A stretch of 64,000 nt of DNA from Acidimicrobiaceae bacterium (GCA_003158855.1 PMLJ01000018.1:82165-146164), one strand, 5' to 3'. Shown: positions 1 to 7,982, counted from the first letter of the stretch. A program made the numbers and translations. The notes: generated from the sequence alone by a model not told the origin.

Positions 1-171
1 CAGGAGCAGGTCCTCGGGCGGGTAACCGGTGAGCGAAAGCTCGGGCGAGAGCACTAGATCGGCGCCCTGCAGGGCCGCCTGGGCGCGGAAACGCCCGAGG
101 GCTTCAACGTTTTGCGCGAAACCCCCCACGACAGCGTTCATTTGGGCCAGAGCGAGTCTGATGACGGGCAC
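1..171 (-). CDS. nadE: NAD+ synthetase, glutamine-dependent (N-terminal part, cut by window edge)
   Basis: Only the first 57 codons are present; the gene runs off the left edge. The visible sequence contains LALAQMNAVVG followed by LSPELSLTGYPPEDLLL, the opening of the nitrilase-type glutaminase domain of glutamine-dependent NAD+ synthetases, which feeds ammonia to the C-terminal synthetase domain that converts deamido-NAD to NAD. The start is taken as GTG at 171; an in-frame TAG 12 nt upstream excludes a longer protein, and an AGGGA stretch abuts the start. It is divergent from the glutamine synthetase II gene, which makes its substrate. The identification rests on 57 residues, but the motif is characteristic. 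Confidence 0.85.
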   Translation of the reverse strand, partial: MPVIRLALAQMNAVVGGFAQNVEALGRFRAQAALQGADLVLSPELSLTGYPPEDLLL

Positions 172-210
172 TCCCTGAGCCTATCGGTGCCAACCCGGGC
201 GTCTTCGTGG

Positions 211-231
211 AAAGGTTTACACGGGGTTAAC
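211..231 (+). promoter_or_regulatory. Candidate GlnR-like box upstream of glutamine synthetase II
   Basis: The short nadE/GSII divergent gap contains GTTTAC (215-220) and GTTAAC (226-231) at 11-nt spacing. Known GlnR sites are pairs of GTnAC/GAAAC-like half-sites at similar spacing, and a GlnR-type gene lies 2.5 kb downstream. The match is loose, so this is a suggestion only. Confidence 0.25.
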
Positions 232-315
232 AGAACTCGGGGTACGGGTGGTCGCCCAGCCGCAAGACTTGAAGAGGTCGCGTGAGTCACGCGATGACAT
301 TTTGAAGGAGCAACC

Positions 316-1416
316 TTGTCGTATCAGGCTGAGTACATCTGGATTGACGGAACAGAGCCCACCCGAAAGCTGCGAAGCAAGACCCGCATCATCGCTGACG
401 GGAAAAAGCCGATCATCTGGGGCTTCGACGGTTCGAGCACCAACCAGGCGACCGGTCACTTCTCCGACTGCGTCTTGATCCCCGTCTTCACGTGTCCCGA
501 CCCGCTTCGCGGACCCGGCGACATCCTCGTGATGTGCGAGGTATTGAACGCCGACATGACCCCCCACCCGACGAACACCCGTGCCGCGGCTGCGGAGGTC
601 GCGAAGAAGTACGCCAGCTTCGAGCCGATGTTCGGCATCGAGCAGGAGTACACCTTCTTCCAGAACGGCCGCCCCTACGGATGGCCCGAGGACGGCTTCC
701 CCGCGCCGCAGGGTCCGTACTACTGCGGCGTCGGCGGCTCGAAGATGCCCGGGCGCGACATCGTCGAAGCTCACACGCTCGCCTGCATCCGTGCCGACCT
801 CGGAATCGAGGGCACCAACGCCGAAGTGATGATGGGTCAGTGGGAGTTCCAAGTCGGGGTTCTTGACACCCTGGCCGTGGGCGACCAGCTGTGGGTAGCT
901 CGCTGGCTGCTCGAGCGCATCGCCGAGGAGTTCGACGTCGACGTCAGTTTCGACGCGAAGCCCATCAAGGGCGACTGGAACGGCGCCGGAGCCCATACGA
1001 ACTTCTCCACGAAGCAGATGCGCGCGAGCGGCGGCTGGGATGCGATCATCGCGGGATGCGAGGCGCTCGGCACCCGCGTCAACGAGCACATCGCCGCCTA
1101 CGGTGTCGGCATCGAGGACCGCCTCACCGGCGCCCACGAGACCGCGCCGTACAACAAGTTCTCCTTCGGCGTGTCCGACCGCGGTTCTTCGGTTCGCATT
1201 CCCGGTGGTGTGGCCCGTGACAAGAGGGGCTACCTCGAGGACCGTCGCCCGAACGCCAACATGGACCCCTACCTCGTGACGAGGGTGATCGTCGAGACCA
1301 TCTGCGGCGCGGCATCGGCGAAGCCCGCAGCGGCGAAGAAGGCCCCCGTCAAGAAGGCGGCTTCGAAGGCCCCGGCGAAGAAGGCCCCCGTCAAGAAGGC
1401 GGCCGCGCGCCGCTAG
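316..1416 (+). CDS. glnII: Glutamine synthetase type II with histone-H1-like C-terminal tail
   Basis: ATP-dependent ligation of ammonia to glutamate, of the eukaryote-like GSII family. The start is TTG at 316, five nt after a strong GAAGGAG (304-310). Seen in the 366 residues: IIWGFDGSST (33-42), the catalytic glutamates in FGIEQEYTF (106-114) and in the QWEFQVG region (175-181), and the C-terminal NANMDPYL motif (313-320). The catalytic body ends near residue 330. A tail of about 35 residues follows, built of KKAPVKKAA and KAPAKKAPV units and ending AAARR. Such AKP-rich tails are typical of histone H1-like or HU proteins and are not part of GSII, so this one is an extra. The gene is monocistronic, closed by a strong terminator, and sits before GSI and GlnR. 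Confidence 0.95.
   Translation: MSYQAEYIWIDGTEPTRKLRSKTRIIADGKKPIIWGFDGSSTNQATGHFSDCVLIPVFTCPDPLRGPGDILVMCEVLNADMTPHPTNTRAAAAEVAKKYASFEPMFGIEQEYTFFQNGRPYGWPEDGFPAPQGPYYCGVGGSKMPGRDIVEAHTLACIRADLGIEGTNAEVMMGQWEFQVGVLDTLAVGDQLWVARWLLERIAEEFDVDVSFDAKPIKGDWNGAGAHTNFSTKQMRASGGWDAIIAGCEALGTRVNEHIAAYGVGIEDRLTGAHETAPYNKFSFGVSDRGSSVRIPGGVARDKRGYLEDRRPNANMDPYLVTRVIVETICGAASAKPAAAKKAPVKKAASKAPAKKAPVKKAAARR
1331..1403 (+). repeat. 31-bp direct repeat encoding the KKAPVKKAA tail of GSII
   Basis: The 31-nt units 1331-1361 and 1373-1403 are identical at the DNA level and offset by 42 nt. They encode the duplicated KKAPVKKAA peptide, which suggests recent duplication or slippage within the tail. Confidence 0.9.
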
Positions 1417-1427
1417 ATCGTTGTGGC

Positions 1428-1459
1428 AAAACCCGCCGCTCATCCGAGCGGCGGGTTTT
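1428..1459 (+). terminator. Intrinsic terminator after glnII
   Basis: A perfect 14-bp stem, AAAACCCGCCGCTC (1428-1441) paired with 1446-1459 across a 4-nt loop, ending in TTTT. It lies 12 nt after the GSII stop codon. Confidence 0.9.
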
Positions 1460-1504
1460 GTGTTTCGTGGCCCGGAAATGTGCCCACGCGGAGAAGGTGC
1501 GAGA

Positions 1505-2803
1505 ATGTCCCATATGCAGAGTCAGGCGCAGTACGTACTGCGGACGGTCGAAGAGCGCGGCGTCCGATTCGTCCAACTGTGGTTCACCGACGTCCTCGGA
1601 CGCCACAAGGCCTTCCACGTCACCCCCGCCGAGTTGGAGGACGCCCTCGACCAGGGCATGACCTTTGACGGCAGCGCCATCGACGGCTTCTCGAGGACCC
1701 AGGAGTCCGACGTACTCGCCCGTCCCGATCTCACGACCTTCCAGCTTCTTCCCTGGTACGAGGAGGGCGCCGGGGTCGCGCGGGTCTTCTGCGACATCGT
1801 CAACATCGACGGCACCCCGTTCGAAGGATGCCCCCGCCAGCAGCTTCGGCGCGTGCTCGGCAGCGCCCGCGACCAGGGCTACACATTCTTCGTCGCCCCT
1901 GAAATCGAGTACTTCTACTTCAGCGACCTCGATCCGAGCCACCTGCCCCGGCCCATCGACCAAGGCAGCTATTTCGACCTGCTGCCCGACGACACCGCCA
2001 GCCAGCTGCGCCGACGCACCGTGCTGATGCTCGAGGAGATGGGCATCGGCGTCGAACACGCCCAGCACGAGGATGCGCCGGGCCAGCACGAAATCGATCT
2101 TCGCTACACCGACGCGCTCACCATGGCCGACACCGTGATGTCGGTGCGCCACGTCGTCAAGGAGCTCGCCCGCCAATCCGGCGTGTCGGCGAGCTTCATG
2201 CCCAAGCCCCTCCCGAATGTGCAGGGTTCTGGCATGCACACGCACCTCTCGCTCTGGAACGACGAGCACAACGCGTTCATCGGCGACGGCCCCTACGGAC
2301 TCAGCGACGTCGCCGTCAAGTTCATCGCCGGTCTCGTGCACCACGCGCCCGAGATCACCGCCATCACGAACCAGTGGGTGAACTCGTACAAGCGCCTGGT
2401 CCCGGGGGGCGAGGCGCCGGTCGGCGCCGGATGGGCCCGTTACGACGCCGCCGCCTTGGTGCGCCTGCCGTCGGTGAAGCCCGGACGTATCGACTCGACA
2501 CGCATCGAGTACCGCTCGCCCGATCCGGCGGCGAACCCCTACCTCGCCTTTGCGGTCATTCTGGCGGCGGGACTTCGCGGCGTGAACGGCGACTACGAAC
2601 TTCCGAAGGAAGGGGCCCGCACCTCGCCGCTGCCGCAGTCGCTCGCCGAAGCGGTTGATCTCATGGCGAACTCGAGTCTCATGCACGAGACCCTTGGGGC
2701 CCATCAGGTGGAGTGGTTCCTGCGCAACAAGCGCGCCGAGTGGGATGCGTACCGGGGACAGGTCACCCCCTTTGAGCTCGAGCGGTATCTCCCGCTGCTG
2801 TGA
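1505..2803 (+). CDS. glnA: Glutamine synthetase type I (GlnA-like, no obvious adenylylation site)
   Basis: 432-residue type I glutamine synthetase: N-terminal beta-grasp (about 10-95), catalytic FVAPEIEYF (129-137), GSGMHTHLS (about 240), NSYKRLVPG (about 300) and the C-terminal RIEYRSPDPAANPYLAF segment. The start is ATG 1505, seven nt after GGAGAAGG (1490-1497). The NLY(D) adenylylation loop of GSI-beta enzymes is replaced by NGDYELPKEG, so covalent control by GlnE is not expected; this resembles GSI-alpha or secondary actinobacterial GlnA proteins. The stop overlaps the glnR start (GTGA), so the two are probably co-transcribed. A glutamate-polyamine or other gamma-glutamyl ligase role is possible, since this superfamily includes such paralogues. 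Confidence 0.9.
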   Translation: MSHMQSQAQYVLRTVEERGVRFVQLWFTDVLGRHKAFHVTPAELEDALDQGMTFDGSAIDGFSRTQESDVLARPDLTTFQLLPWYEEGAGVARVFCDIVNIDGTPFEGCPRQQLRRVLGSARDQGYTFFVAPEIEYFYFSDLDPSHLPRPIDQGSYFDLLPDDTASQLRRRTVLMLEEMGIGVEHAQHEDAPGQHEIDLRYTDALTMADTVMSVRHVVKELARQSGVSASFMPKPLPNVQGSGMHTHLSLWNDEHNAFIGDGPYGLSDVAVKFIAGLVHHAPEITAITNQWVNSYKRLVPGGEAPVGAGWARYDAAALVRLPSVKPGRIDSTRIEYRSPDPAANPYLAFAVILAAGLRGVNGDYELPKEGARTSPLPQSLAEAVDLMANSSLMHETLGAHQVEWFLRNKRAEWDAYRGQVTPFELERYLPLL

Positions 2804-3501
2804 ACATCGACGTCGTCCTCTGCGTTCCCTCGTGCGAAGGGCCGGTGCGAAAGGCCTTTGACGTCACGGGCGTTTCGCCCGCCATCGCAACGTCGGGACG
2901 TCTCAACGAGATCACCAGCCTTGAGCCCGCGGACGGCTTTTCCGGCGCGGTGATCAACGCTTCCGCGTTCCCGTTCAGCGAGGCGATGAACCTGTGCCGC
3001 CAACTGCGCAGCCGCGAGCGAGGCGTCGGTCCGATCATCCTGCTCCTCGACCACTACCAGTTGGACGACCTGACGTTCCGAGAGGACCTCTTCGACGACT
3101 TCGTGGTGGGCCCCTTCGACGTGAGCGAGCTCGCCACGCGGCTGCGCCACCGTCTGCGCCGCGCGGGCAACGAAAGCGTGGCCCCTCGGATCGACCACGG
3201 CGGGCTCTCGATGAACCTCGAGACGTACCAGGCGTCGATCGCCGGAAGGGTCATGGACCTCACGTACATGGAGTACGAGCTGCTCCGGTTCCTCGCGACC
3301 AACCCCAACCGGGTCTTCACCCGTGAGACCCTGCTCAGCCGGGTCTGGGGCTACGAGTACTACGGCGGCGCGCGAACGGTCGACGTCCACGTTCGCCGGC
3401 TCCGCGCCAAGCTCGGTGAAGAGCACGCGCACCTGATTCAGACGGTGCGTTCCGTTGGTTACAAGTTCGGCACGACGCCGAACGACTACGCGTCTAGTTG
3501 A
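2800..3501 (+). CDS. glnR: GlnR-type atypical OmpR-family response regulator
   Basis: 233 residues: a receiver-like domain (1-120) and a winged-helix Trans_reg_C domain (about 133-225) with EYELLRFLATNP, RVWGYEYYGGARTVDVHVRRLR and SVGYKFG. The phosphoacceptor strand reads VINASAFPF (51-59), so the usual aspartate is absent, as expected for GlnR, the phosphorylation-independent master regulator of nitrogen assimilation in actinobacteria. GTG start overlapping the glnA stop by 4 nt indicates translational coupling. No kinase gene is adjacent. The neighbourhood of two glutamine synthetases supports the nitrogen role; direct targets cannot be read here. Convergent with ridA, with an 8-nt overlap of the ends. 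Confidence 0.88.
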   Translation: MNIDVVLCVPSCEGPVRKAFDVTGVSPAIATSGRLNEITSLEPADGFSGAVINASAFPFSEAMNLCRQLRSRERGVGPIILLLDHYQLDDLTFREDLFDDFVVGPFDVSELATRLRHRLRRAGNESVAPRIDHGGLSMNLETYQASIAGRVMDLTYMEYELLRFLATNPNRVFTRETLLSRVWGYEYYGGARTVDVHVRRLRAKLGEEHAHLIQTVRSVGYKFGTTPNDYASS

Positions 3502-3859
3502 GCGGCGAATACGCCCAGAGCTCGACCTCGGCGCGGGCGCCGAGCGGCAATTGGGCGACGGCGACAGCCGAACGGGTCGGGCGCGGCGCCTCGAAGGCTT
3601 CGACCCACACCTCATTGCACGGAGCAAAGTCATCCATGTCGACGAGGAAGAGCGTGGCCTTCACGACCTGATCGAACGTCGCTCCAGCTTCACCAAGGAC
3701 CCGGCGCGCGTTTATCAGCGCCTGGCGCAGCTGGTCGGGCGCGCCGCCTTCGGCCATCGTGGGGGTGTCGGTTCCCGGAAGCAGGCCGAGCTGACCGGAG
3801 ATGACGACGAGGTCGCCGGCGCGGCGCCACGGCGAATAGGGACCTACTGGCGCGCTCAC
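3494..3859 (-). CDS. ridA: RidA/YjgF family enamine/imine deaminase
   Basis: 121 residues, the normal length for RidA. The family removes reactive 2-aminoacrylate-type enamines released by PLP enzymes. Seen: GPYSPWRRAGDLVVISGQLG at the N-terminus, the central LGEAGATFDQVVKATLFL and the PTRSAVAVAQLPLGARAEVE segment, which holds the conserved arginine. It lies 14 nt downstream of the Fe-S carrier gene on the same strand and is probably co-transcribed with it; its stop overlaps the convergent glnR stop region. Confidence 0.9.
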   Translation of the reverse strand: MSAPVGPYSPWRRAGDLVVISGQLGLLPGTDTPTMAEGGAPDQLRQALINARRVLGEAGATFDQVVKATLFLVDMDDFAPCNEVWVEAFEAPRPTRSAVAVAQLPLGARAEVELWAYSPLN

Positions 3860-3873
3860 GATCGGGGCGCTCT

Positions 3874-4248
3874 TTAGCTGAACGAGTTGCCGCAGCCGCA
3901 GGTGCGCGTCGCGTTCGGGTTGGTGATGTGAAAACCAGCACCCTGCAGGCTGTCCGAATAGTCGAGCGTTGAGCCGGTGAGCAACTCGGCGCTGGCGGCG
4001 TCAACGACAACCTTCACGCCGTTGTAGTCGCGCAGGATGTCATCGTCGGCGAACTCCGAGTCGAAGAACATGTCGTAGTTGAAGCCCGAGCATCCGCCGG
4101 GCTTCACCGATACGCGAAGCGCCAGGACCTCATCGGCTCCCTCGGCGGCGATCAACTCACCGACTTTGGCGACCGCAATCTCGCTCAGCGTTATTGGATC
4201 AACGTTCTTCGAGGTGAGATTGACGTTGGTCGTAGTGGCGTTTGACAT
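3874..4248 (-). CDS. erpA: A-type iron-sulfur cluster carrier (ErpA/IscA/SufA family)
   Basis: 124 residues with the HesB/IscA fold. The three conserved cluster ligands are visible: Cys in KPGGCSGFNYDM and the C-terminal CGCG pair in TRTCGCGNSFS. The protein carries Fe-S clusters to apo-enzymes. GAAGGAG precedes the ATG at 4248, and a TACCAT hexamer at 4275-4280 (read on the minus strand) could give a leader of about 20 nt. Neighbours fit: Mrp, an Fe-S scaffold ATPase, is divergent, and the window also carries NadA, an Fe-S enzyme. The exact paralogue (ErpA versus SufA/IscA) is not resolvable. Confidence 0.9.
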   Translation of the reverse strand: MSNATTTNVNLTSKNVDPITLSEIAVAKVGELIAAEGADEVLALRVSVKPGGCSGFNYDMFFDSEFADDDILRDYNGVKVVVDAASAELLTGSTLDYSDSLQGAGFHITNPNATRTCGCGNSFS

Positions 4249-4321
4249 TTGGCTCCTTCAAAAGTCCTCCCTCCATGGTAGCGAAGGATTCTGAATCTGA
4301 ACACCCTAAATCAATCACCGG

Positions 4322-4327
4322 TAGCGT
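4322..4327 (+). promoter_or_regulatory. Leaderless -10 element (TAGCGT) for mrp
   Basis: TAGCGT followed by exactly 6 nt and the GTG start at 4334. Transcription would begin at or next to the start codon. No Shine-Dalgarno sequence is visible. Confidence 0.7.
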
Positions 4328-4333
4328 CACTAC

Positions 4334-5473
4334 GTGCAAGCCGTTCAACACCTCCGAGATCGCCTGAGCCAGGTGCTAGACCCCGAACTTGGGGCTTCCA
4401 TCGTCGAACTCGGCATGGTGGGCGACATCACTGTTGACGAAGAGGGCCACGCGACAGTCTCGGTCGCCCTCACGACCTCGGGATGTCCCTTGCGGGCCCA
4501 GATAGAGCGCGACGTCCGCGAGGCTGCTCTTTCGCTCGATGAGGTCACCTCGCTTGAGCTGGTAATGGGGGTCCTGGACGCCCGCTCGAAGGCCGCCCTC
4601 ATGCAGCGCGCGCGAGCCTTCGCCCAGGCTCGCGCGCCCCTCACGTCGATTCCATTCCAGACGCCGGTACTGATGATCGCTTCGGGAAAGGGCGGGGTCG
4701 GTAAGTCCTCGATCACCGCCAACCTGGCGGTGGCGCTCGCGCGCGAAGGCCACCGCGTTGGCGTCCTCGACGCCGACATCTGGGGCTTCTCGCTTTCGCG
4801 GCTGCTCGGCATCGAGGGTGAGGTGAAGGCCCACGGCGGAAAGATGCGACCCCTCGAACGCGCCTTCGACGGTGGGCGAATCAAGCTGCTCTCCATGGGG
4901 CTGCTCGCCGACGAGGATCAGGCTCTGCTGTGGCGCGGACTCATCGTGCAAAAGGCGGTGGCGCAATTCATCGAGGATGCCGACTGGTCGGACATCGACT
5001 ACTTCCTCATCGACACGCCCCCAGGAACTGGTGACATCGTCATGACGCTCGCGCGCCTGCTGCCCCAGATGGGGCAGATCCTGGTGACAACGCCCGCGAG
5101 CGCCGCCCAACGGGTCGCCGCCCGCTCGGCGGACTTCGCGCGCAAGTCGAATATTCGTGTGCTGGGCGTCGTGGAGAACATGAGTGGACTGCTCTGCACG
5201 TGCGGCGAGCGTCACAGTCTCTTCGGCGAGGGCGGAGGACGCGAACTGAGCGAGCAGCTCAGTGTGCCGCTGCTCGCGGAGATAATGCTGAGCCCCTCCA
5301 TTGGCGCCGGCGGCGACTCGGGCGAGCCGGCGGTGCTCTGTGAAGCGAGCGACGGTCCCTTCACCACCCTGGCGAAACGGATCCTCAGCGACATTGCGCC
5401 CCCTTCGGGCGCGCAGGGATGCACGGCTCGGATGCTCGACGCACTCGAGCGGTCGGTGGCGCAGAACAACTAG
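4334..5473 (+). CDS. mrp: Mrp/ApbC (NBP35) Fe-S scaffold P-loop ATPase
   Basis: 379 residues. An N-terminal MIP18/DUF59 domain (about 5-85, with LDPELGASIVELGMV and TTSGCPLRAQIE) is followed by a deviant Walker A ASGKGGVGKSS (116-126), DADIWGFSLSRLLG, and the Mrp signature LIDTPPGTGD near 235. The CTCG pair in ENMSGLLCTCGERHS is the likely bridging cluster site. The family carries and transfers 4Fe-4S clusters. The GTG start at 4334 is set by a leaderless -10. It is divergent from the A-type carrier gene, making a small Fe-S biogenesis locus. Its stop overlaps that of the convergent NUDIX gene in the sequence CTAG. Confidence 0.93.
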   Translation: MQAVQHLRDRLSQVLDPELGASIVELGMVGDITVDEEGHATVSVALTTSGCPLRAQIERDVREAALSLDEVTSLELVMGVLDARSKAALMQRARAFAQARAPLTSIPFQTPVLMIASGKGGVGKSSITANLAVALAREGHRVGVLDADIWGFSLSRLLGIEGEVKAHGGKMRPLERAFDGGRIKLLSMGLLADEDQALLWRGLIVQKAVAQFIEDADWSDIDYFLIDTPPGTGDIVMTLARLLPQMGQILVTTPASAAQRVAARSADFARKSNIRVLGVVENMSGLLCTCGERHSLFGEGGGRELSEQLSVPLLAEIMLSPSIGAGGDSGEPAVLCEASDGPFTTLAKRILSDIAPPSGAQGCTARMLDALERSVAQNN

Positions 5474-6264
5474 TCGTCGAAGCCTTCGTCGCCCGGGATC
5501 AGGATGACAACCTCTCCGTTTCGAACCTTGACGCGGGGCAAGATGCACGGGATGGACGACTTGGAGTTCGCGTACTCGAGCACCTCGCTCGCGGTGGAGA
5601 AATGCGCGATCGCTTCGAGGTTTCGAATCGTGGGCAAGATCAACTGCAGCTCGCCACGTGCGTTCTGGGCCAGCGCGTCGACGGGGCGAATCCACTGGTC
5701 TGCCACGGTCTCTCCCGCGTCGTGCGCCGCGGTCTGACCGGCGGGCGCCAACGCGACGAAGAATCTCGTATCGTAGCGACGCGGCGATTCTACGGGAGTC
5801 ACCCAGTGCGCCACGTACGCGAGGCCCCGCAGGTCGAGGAGGAGCCCTTCGCTGCGCATCATGTGGACGAACCCGAGTGATCCGTCATTCACCTCACGCC
5901 GGTGCTTGGCCATTCGAGCGAGAAACACCGGGTCATCGACGTGCACGGACTCGCCGTGCTCGTCGCAGGCCACGAGGAGGCCCGCCTCCTCGAAGAGCTC
6001 GCGTAGGCACGCCACGTAGTACGCGAGACCCCCGCTTTCGAGGCTCAACCGTCTCGAAGCTTCGGTGTCGGAGATGCCAACTGCGATCTCCTGGGCCATT
6101 GGGCCGGCGTCGTTCGCGTCGACGCCTCCCCCGGGAAACACGTACGCGCCGCCCACGAAATCACTGTTTAGGTTGCGGCGCAACATAAGAATCTCGTAAC
6201 CATCGGGTGTATCGCGGAGAGTCATCACGGTGGCCGCGGGACGAGGTGCAAGAATTTCAGCCAT
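5470..6264 (-). CDS. NUDIX hydrolase (NUDT19/CoA-pyrophosphatase-like)
   Basis: 264 residues. YVFPGGGVD near residue 42 and RELFEEAGLL near 88 form a Nudix box split by an insertion of about 40 residues, the arrangement of the NUDT7/NUDT19-like group that hydrolyses acyl-CoA or other nucleoside diphosphate derivatives. WVTPVESPRRYDTRFFVA downstream also fits that group. Substrate is not deducible. ATG 6264 lies 5 nt after a TAGTTT hexamer, so a leaderless mRNA is likely. Convergent with mrp. Confidence 0.8.
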   Translation of the reverse strand: MAEILAPRPAATVMTLRDTPDGYEILMLRRNLNSDFVGGAYVFPGGGVDANDAGPMAQEIAVGISDTEASRRLSLESGGLAYYVACLRELFEEAGLLVACDEHGESVHVDDPVFLARMAKHRREVNDGSLGFVHMMRSEGLLLDLRGLAYVAHWVTPVESPRRYDTRFFVALAPAGQTAAHDAGETVADQWIRPVDALAQNARGELQLILPTIRNLEAIAHFSTASEVLEYANSKSSIPCILPRVKVRNGEVVILIPGDEGFDD

Positions 6265-6269
6265 AGAGC

Positions 6270-6275
6270 AAACTA
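6270..6275 (-). promoter_or_regulatory. Leaderless -10 element (TAGTTT) for the NUDIX gene
   Basis: On the minus strand TAGTTT is followed by 5 nt and the ATG at 6264, one nt closer than the usual spacing in this window. Confidence 0.5.
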
Positions 6276-6350
6276 CCTAGCCTTTCGCGCCATCGGAGGA
6301 CCTAGCAGGAAGTTCTACTAAGTTTGAGAGTTCTACGCACAAGGAGCACC

Positions 6351-7274
6351 GTGGCAAAGAAACCACCCGCCAAGCAACCACCCGCCCCGACGACGACCGG
6401 TCGCCCCGCGGGTCTCTTCACTTGGATCGCAGTCGGCCTCGTCGTCGTCGTCGTGGCCGGCCTCGTGATCATCAAGGTAGTGAGCGGATCGCCGACCACC
6501 ACGAAATCCAGCGGTTTCCAGCCCACCGATGCCACCACCGTCTCGGAGCTGACGACGATTCCCGCCTCGATCTTCAATACCGTGGGCATCACCTCGCCGG
6601 TCGCCTCGGTGACCCCGCCAATTGAGTTGAAGAACCAACCAGCGCTCACCGCGACGTCGTCGAGCGGCGCCACCCTTCCCGAGGTCTTCTACCTGGGTGC
6701 CGAATACTGCCCCTATTGCGCGGCCCAGCGCTGGCCCACGATCATCGCCCTCAGCCGCTTCGGCTCGTGGAAAGGCCTCGGCAACACGACCAGTTCGTCA
6801 GTTGACGTCTACGCGAGCACGCCAACCTTCACCTTCTGGAAGTCAACCTATTCGTCAAAGTACCTCGTCTTCAAGAGCATCGAGGAACTCAACAACGTCT
6901 ACAACGCGTCGACCAGCCCTCCGTACGGAAAGCTCCAGACGCCGACCAAGGCTGAACAGGCCATCTTCGCCAAGTACGACACGTCCAAGTACATCCCCGG
7001 CATGACCGCCGCCGATAACGGATCGATTCCCTTCATCACCATGGGCAACAAGTTCGTCATCTCGGGTGCGAGTTACACCCCCGCCACACTCTCGGGCCTC
7101 ACGCGCGGCTCCATTGCCAGCGGCCTGAAGGACTCGTCGAGCCCCGTCACCGACGCGATCATCGCCTCGGCGAACTACCAGACGGCGGCGCTCTGCAAGC
7201 TGACGAACCAGCAGCCGAGCACGGTCTGCAACACGTCGGGCGTGCTCGCGGCGAAGAAGGCCATGAAGCTCTAG
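6351..7274 (+). CDS. DUF929 membrane-anchored thioredoxin-like protein
   Basis: 307 residues from GTG 6351, directly preceded by AAGGAGCACC. Short basic, proline-rich cytoplasmic start, one membrane segment (about 24-43), then an extracytoplasmic thioredoxin-like domain with [15 protein letters not shown], a CPYC redox motif at 120-123. DUF929 proteins are predicted disulfide-exchange partners. The VKOR gene starts at the next base after the stop, so the pair probably forms an oxidative folding system outside the membrane: VKOR reoxidises the CPYC protein with quinone. The pairing is an inference from context and family, but a common one in actinobacteria. Confidence 0.85.
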   Translation: MAKKPPAKQPPAPTTTGRPAGLFTWIAVGLVVVVVAGLVIIKVVSGSPTTTKSSGFQPTDATTVSELTTIPASIFNTVGITSPVASVTPPIELKNQPALTATSSSGATLPEVFYLGAEYCPYCAAQRWPTIIALSRFGSWKGLGNTTSSSVDVYASTPTFTFWKSTYSSKYLVFKSIEELNNVYNASTSPPYGKLQTPTKAEQAIFAKYDTSKYIPGMTAADNGSIPFITMGNKFVISGASYTPATLSGLTRGSIASGLKDSSSPVTDAIIASANYQTAALCKLTNQQPSTVCNTSGVLAAKKAMKL

Positions 7275-7763
7275 ATGGATCGGACCGCTCAGCCAGTTGC
7301 TCGTTGGGCGATCGCACTCACTTTCATCCTCAGCCTCATCGGGCTCGGGATCTCGATCTACATGACGGTGCAGCATTATCGGGGATCGAGTTACCTGGGC
7401 TGCTCGACCGTCGGATTCGAGAACTGCACGAAGGTGACAACCTCGGCGCAGTCCAAGATTCTCGGTATTCCGGTGGCGGTGCTTGGAGTTGTCAGCTACT
7501 CGGCCATGTCGGTGCTCAATTCACCCTGGGCGTGGCGCGCGAAGAACTACCAGGTTCACGTCGTTCGATTCGCGCTTTCCATCGTCTCGATGTGCCTGGT
7601 CTTATGGCTCGTCACCGCAGAGCTACTCATCATCAAGAGCATCTGCCTCTACTGCACGAGCGTGCACGTCATCACCTTCGCCCTGCTCATCGTGCTCACG
7701 ATCGTGAGCCCCACGCAGCTTGGTTGGGTCCGATCAACGGCGCAGGAAAGCCCGCCGCTCTAA
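7275..7763 (+). CDS. Vitamin K epoxide reductase (VKOR) family protein
   Basis: 162 residues with four predicted membrane helices. Cys43 and Cys51 (LGCSTVGFENC) form the shuttle pair and Cys124-Leu-Tyr-Cys127 the quinone-proximal CXXC, the four cysteines required in VKOR homologues. Generates disulfides by reducing a quinone. ATG immediately follows the stop of the DUF929 gene, so the two are translationally coupled. The last 30 nt overlap the convergent whiB gene. Confidence 0.92.
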   Translation: MDRTAQPVARWAIALTFILSLIGLGISIYMTVQHYRGSSYLGCSTVGFENCTKVTTSAQSKILGIPVAVLGVVSYSAMSVLNSPWAWRAKNYQVHVVRFALSIVSMCLVLWLVTAELLIIKSICLYCTSVHVITFALLIVLTIVSPTQLGWVRSTAQESPPL

Positions 7764-7982
7764 CTCGTTGAGGCCGCCCCAGATTCCGTAGGACTCGTGG
7801 CGCCCGAGCGCCGCTTCCAGGCAATCCTCTCGGACCGGACAACTGGCGCAGAGTTTCTTCGCGAGTTGCTCGCGTTCGACCCGGTCATCCTTACGCTCGG
7901 TGACCTCTGGCGAAAAGAAGAGCGAGCCCTCGCTGCCCCGGCACGCCGCCAAGTCCGACCATTCCAATGGAGCAATTGCCAT
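7734..7982 (-). CDS. whiB: WhiB-family Fe-S transcription regulator
   Basis: 82 residues, typical WhiB size. Four cluster cysteines: Cys14 (LAACRG), Cys45 and Cys48 (CASC) and Cys54 (REDC), followed by the G-turn GIWGG (66-70) and a basic C-terminus. WhiB proteins are 4Fe-4S, redox- or NO-sensitive partners of the primary sigma factor and occur only in actinobacteria and their phages. The ATG at 7982 is chosen because GGGGGGAGAGACG precedes it; a 14-codon upstream extension lacks support. Which WhiB paralogue this is cannot be decided. Overlaps the VKOR 3' end by 30 nt. Confidence 0.92.
   Translation of the reverse strand: MAIAPLEWSDLAACRGSEGSLFFSPEVTERKDDRVEREQLAKKLCASCPVREDCLEAALGRHESYGIWGGLNELERRAFLRR

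Noticed and set aside
217-1443. 408-codon open frame antisense to glutamine synthetase II
   Set aside because: Low-complexity Arg/Leu/Gly translation, no ribosome site, and exactly mirrors a strongly conserved gene; a GC-skew shadow.
1505-2803. GlnE adenylylation site on the type I glutamine synthetase
   Set aside because: The NLY motif is absent; the aligned loop reads NGDYELPKEG.
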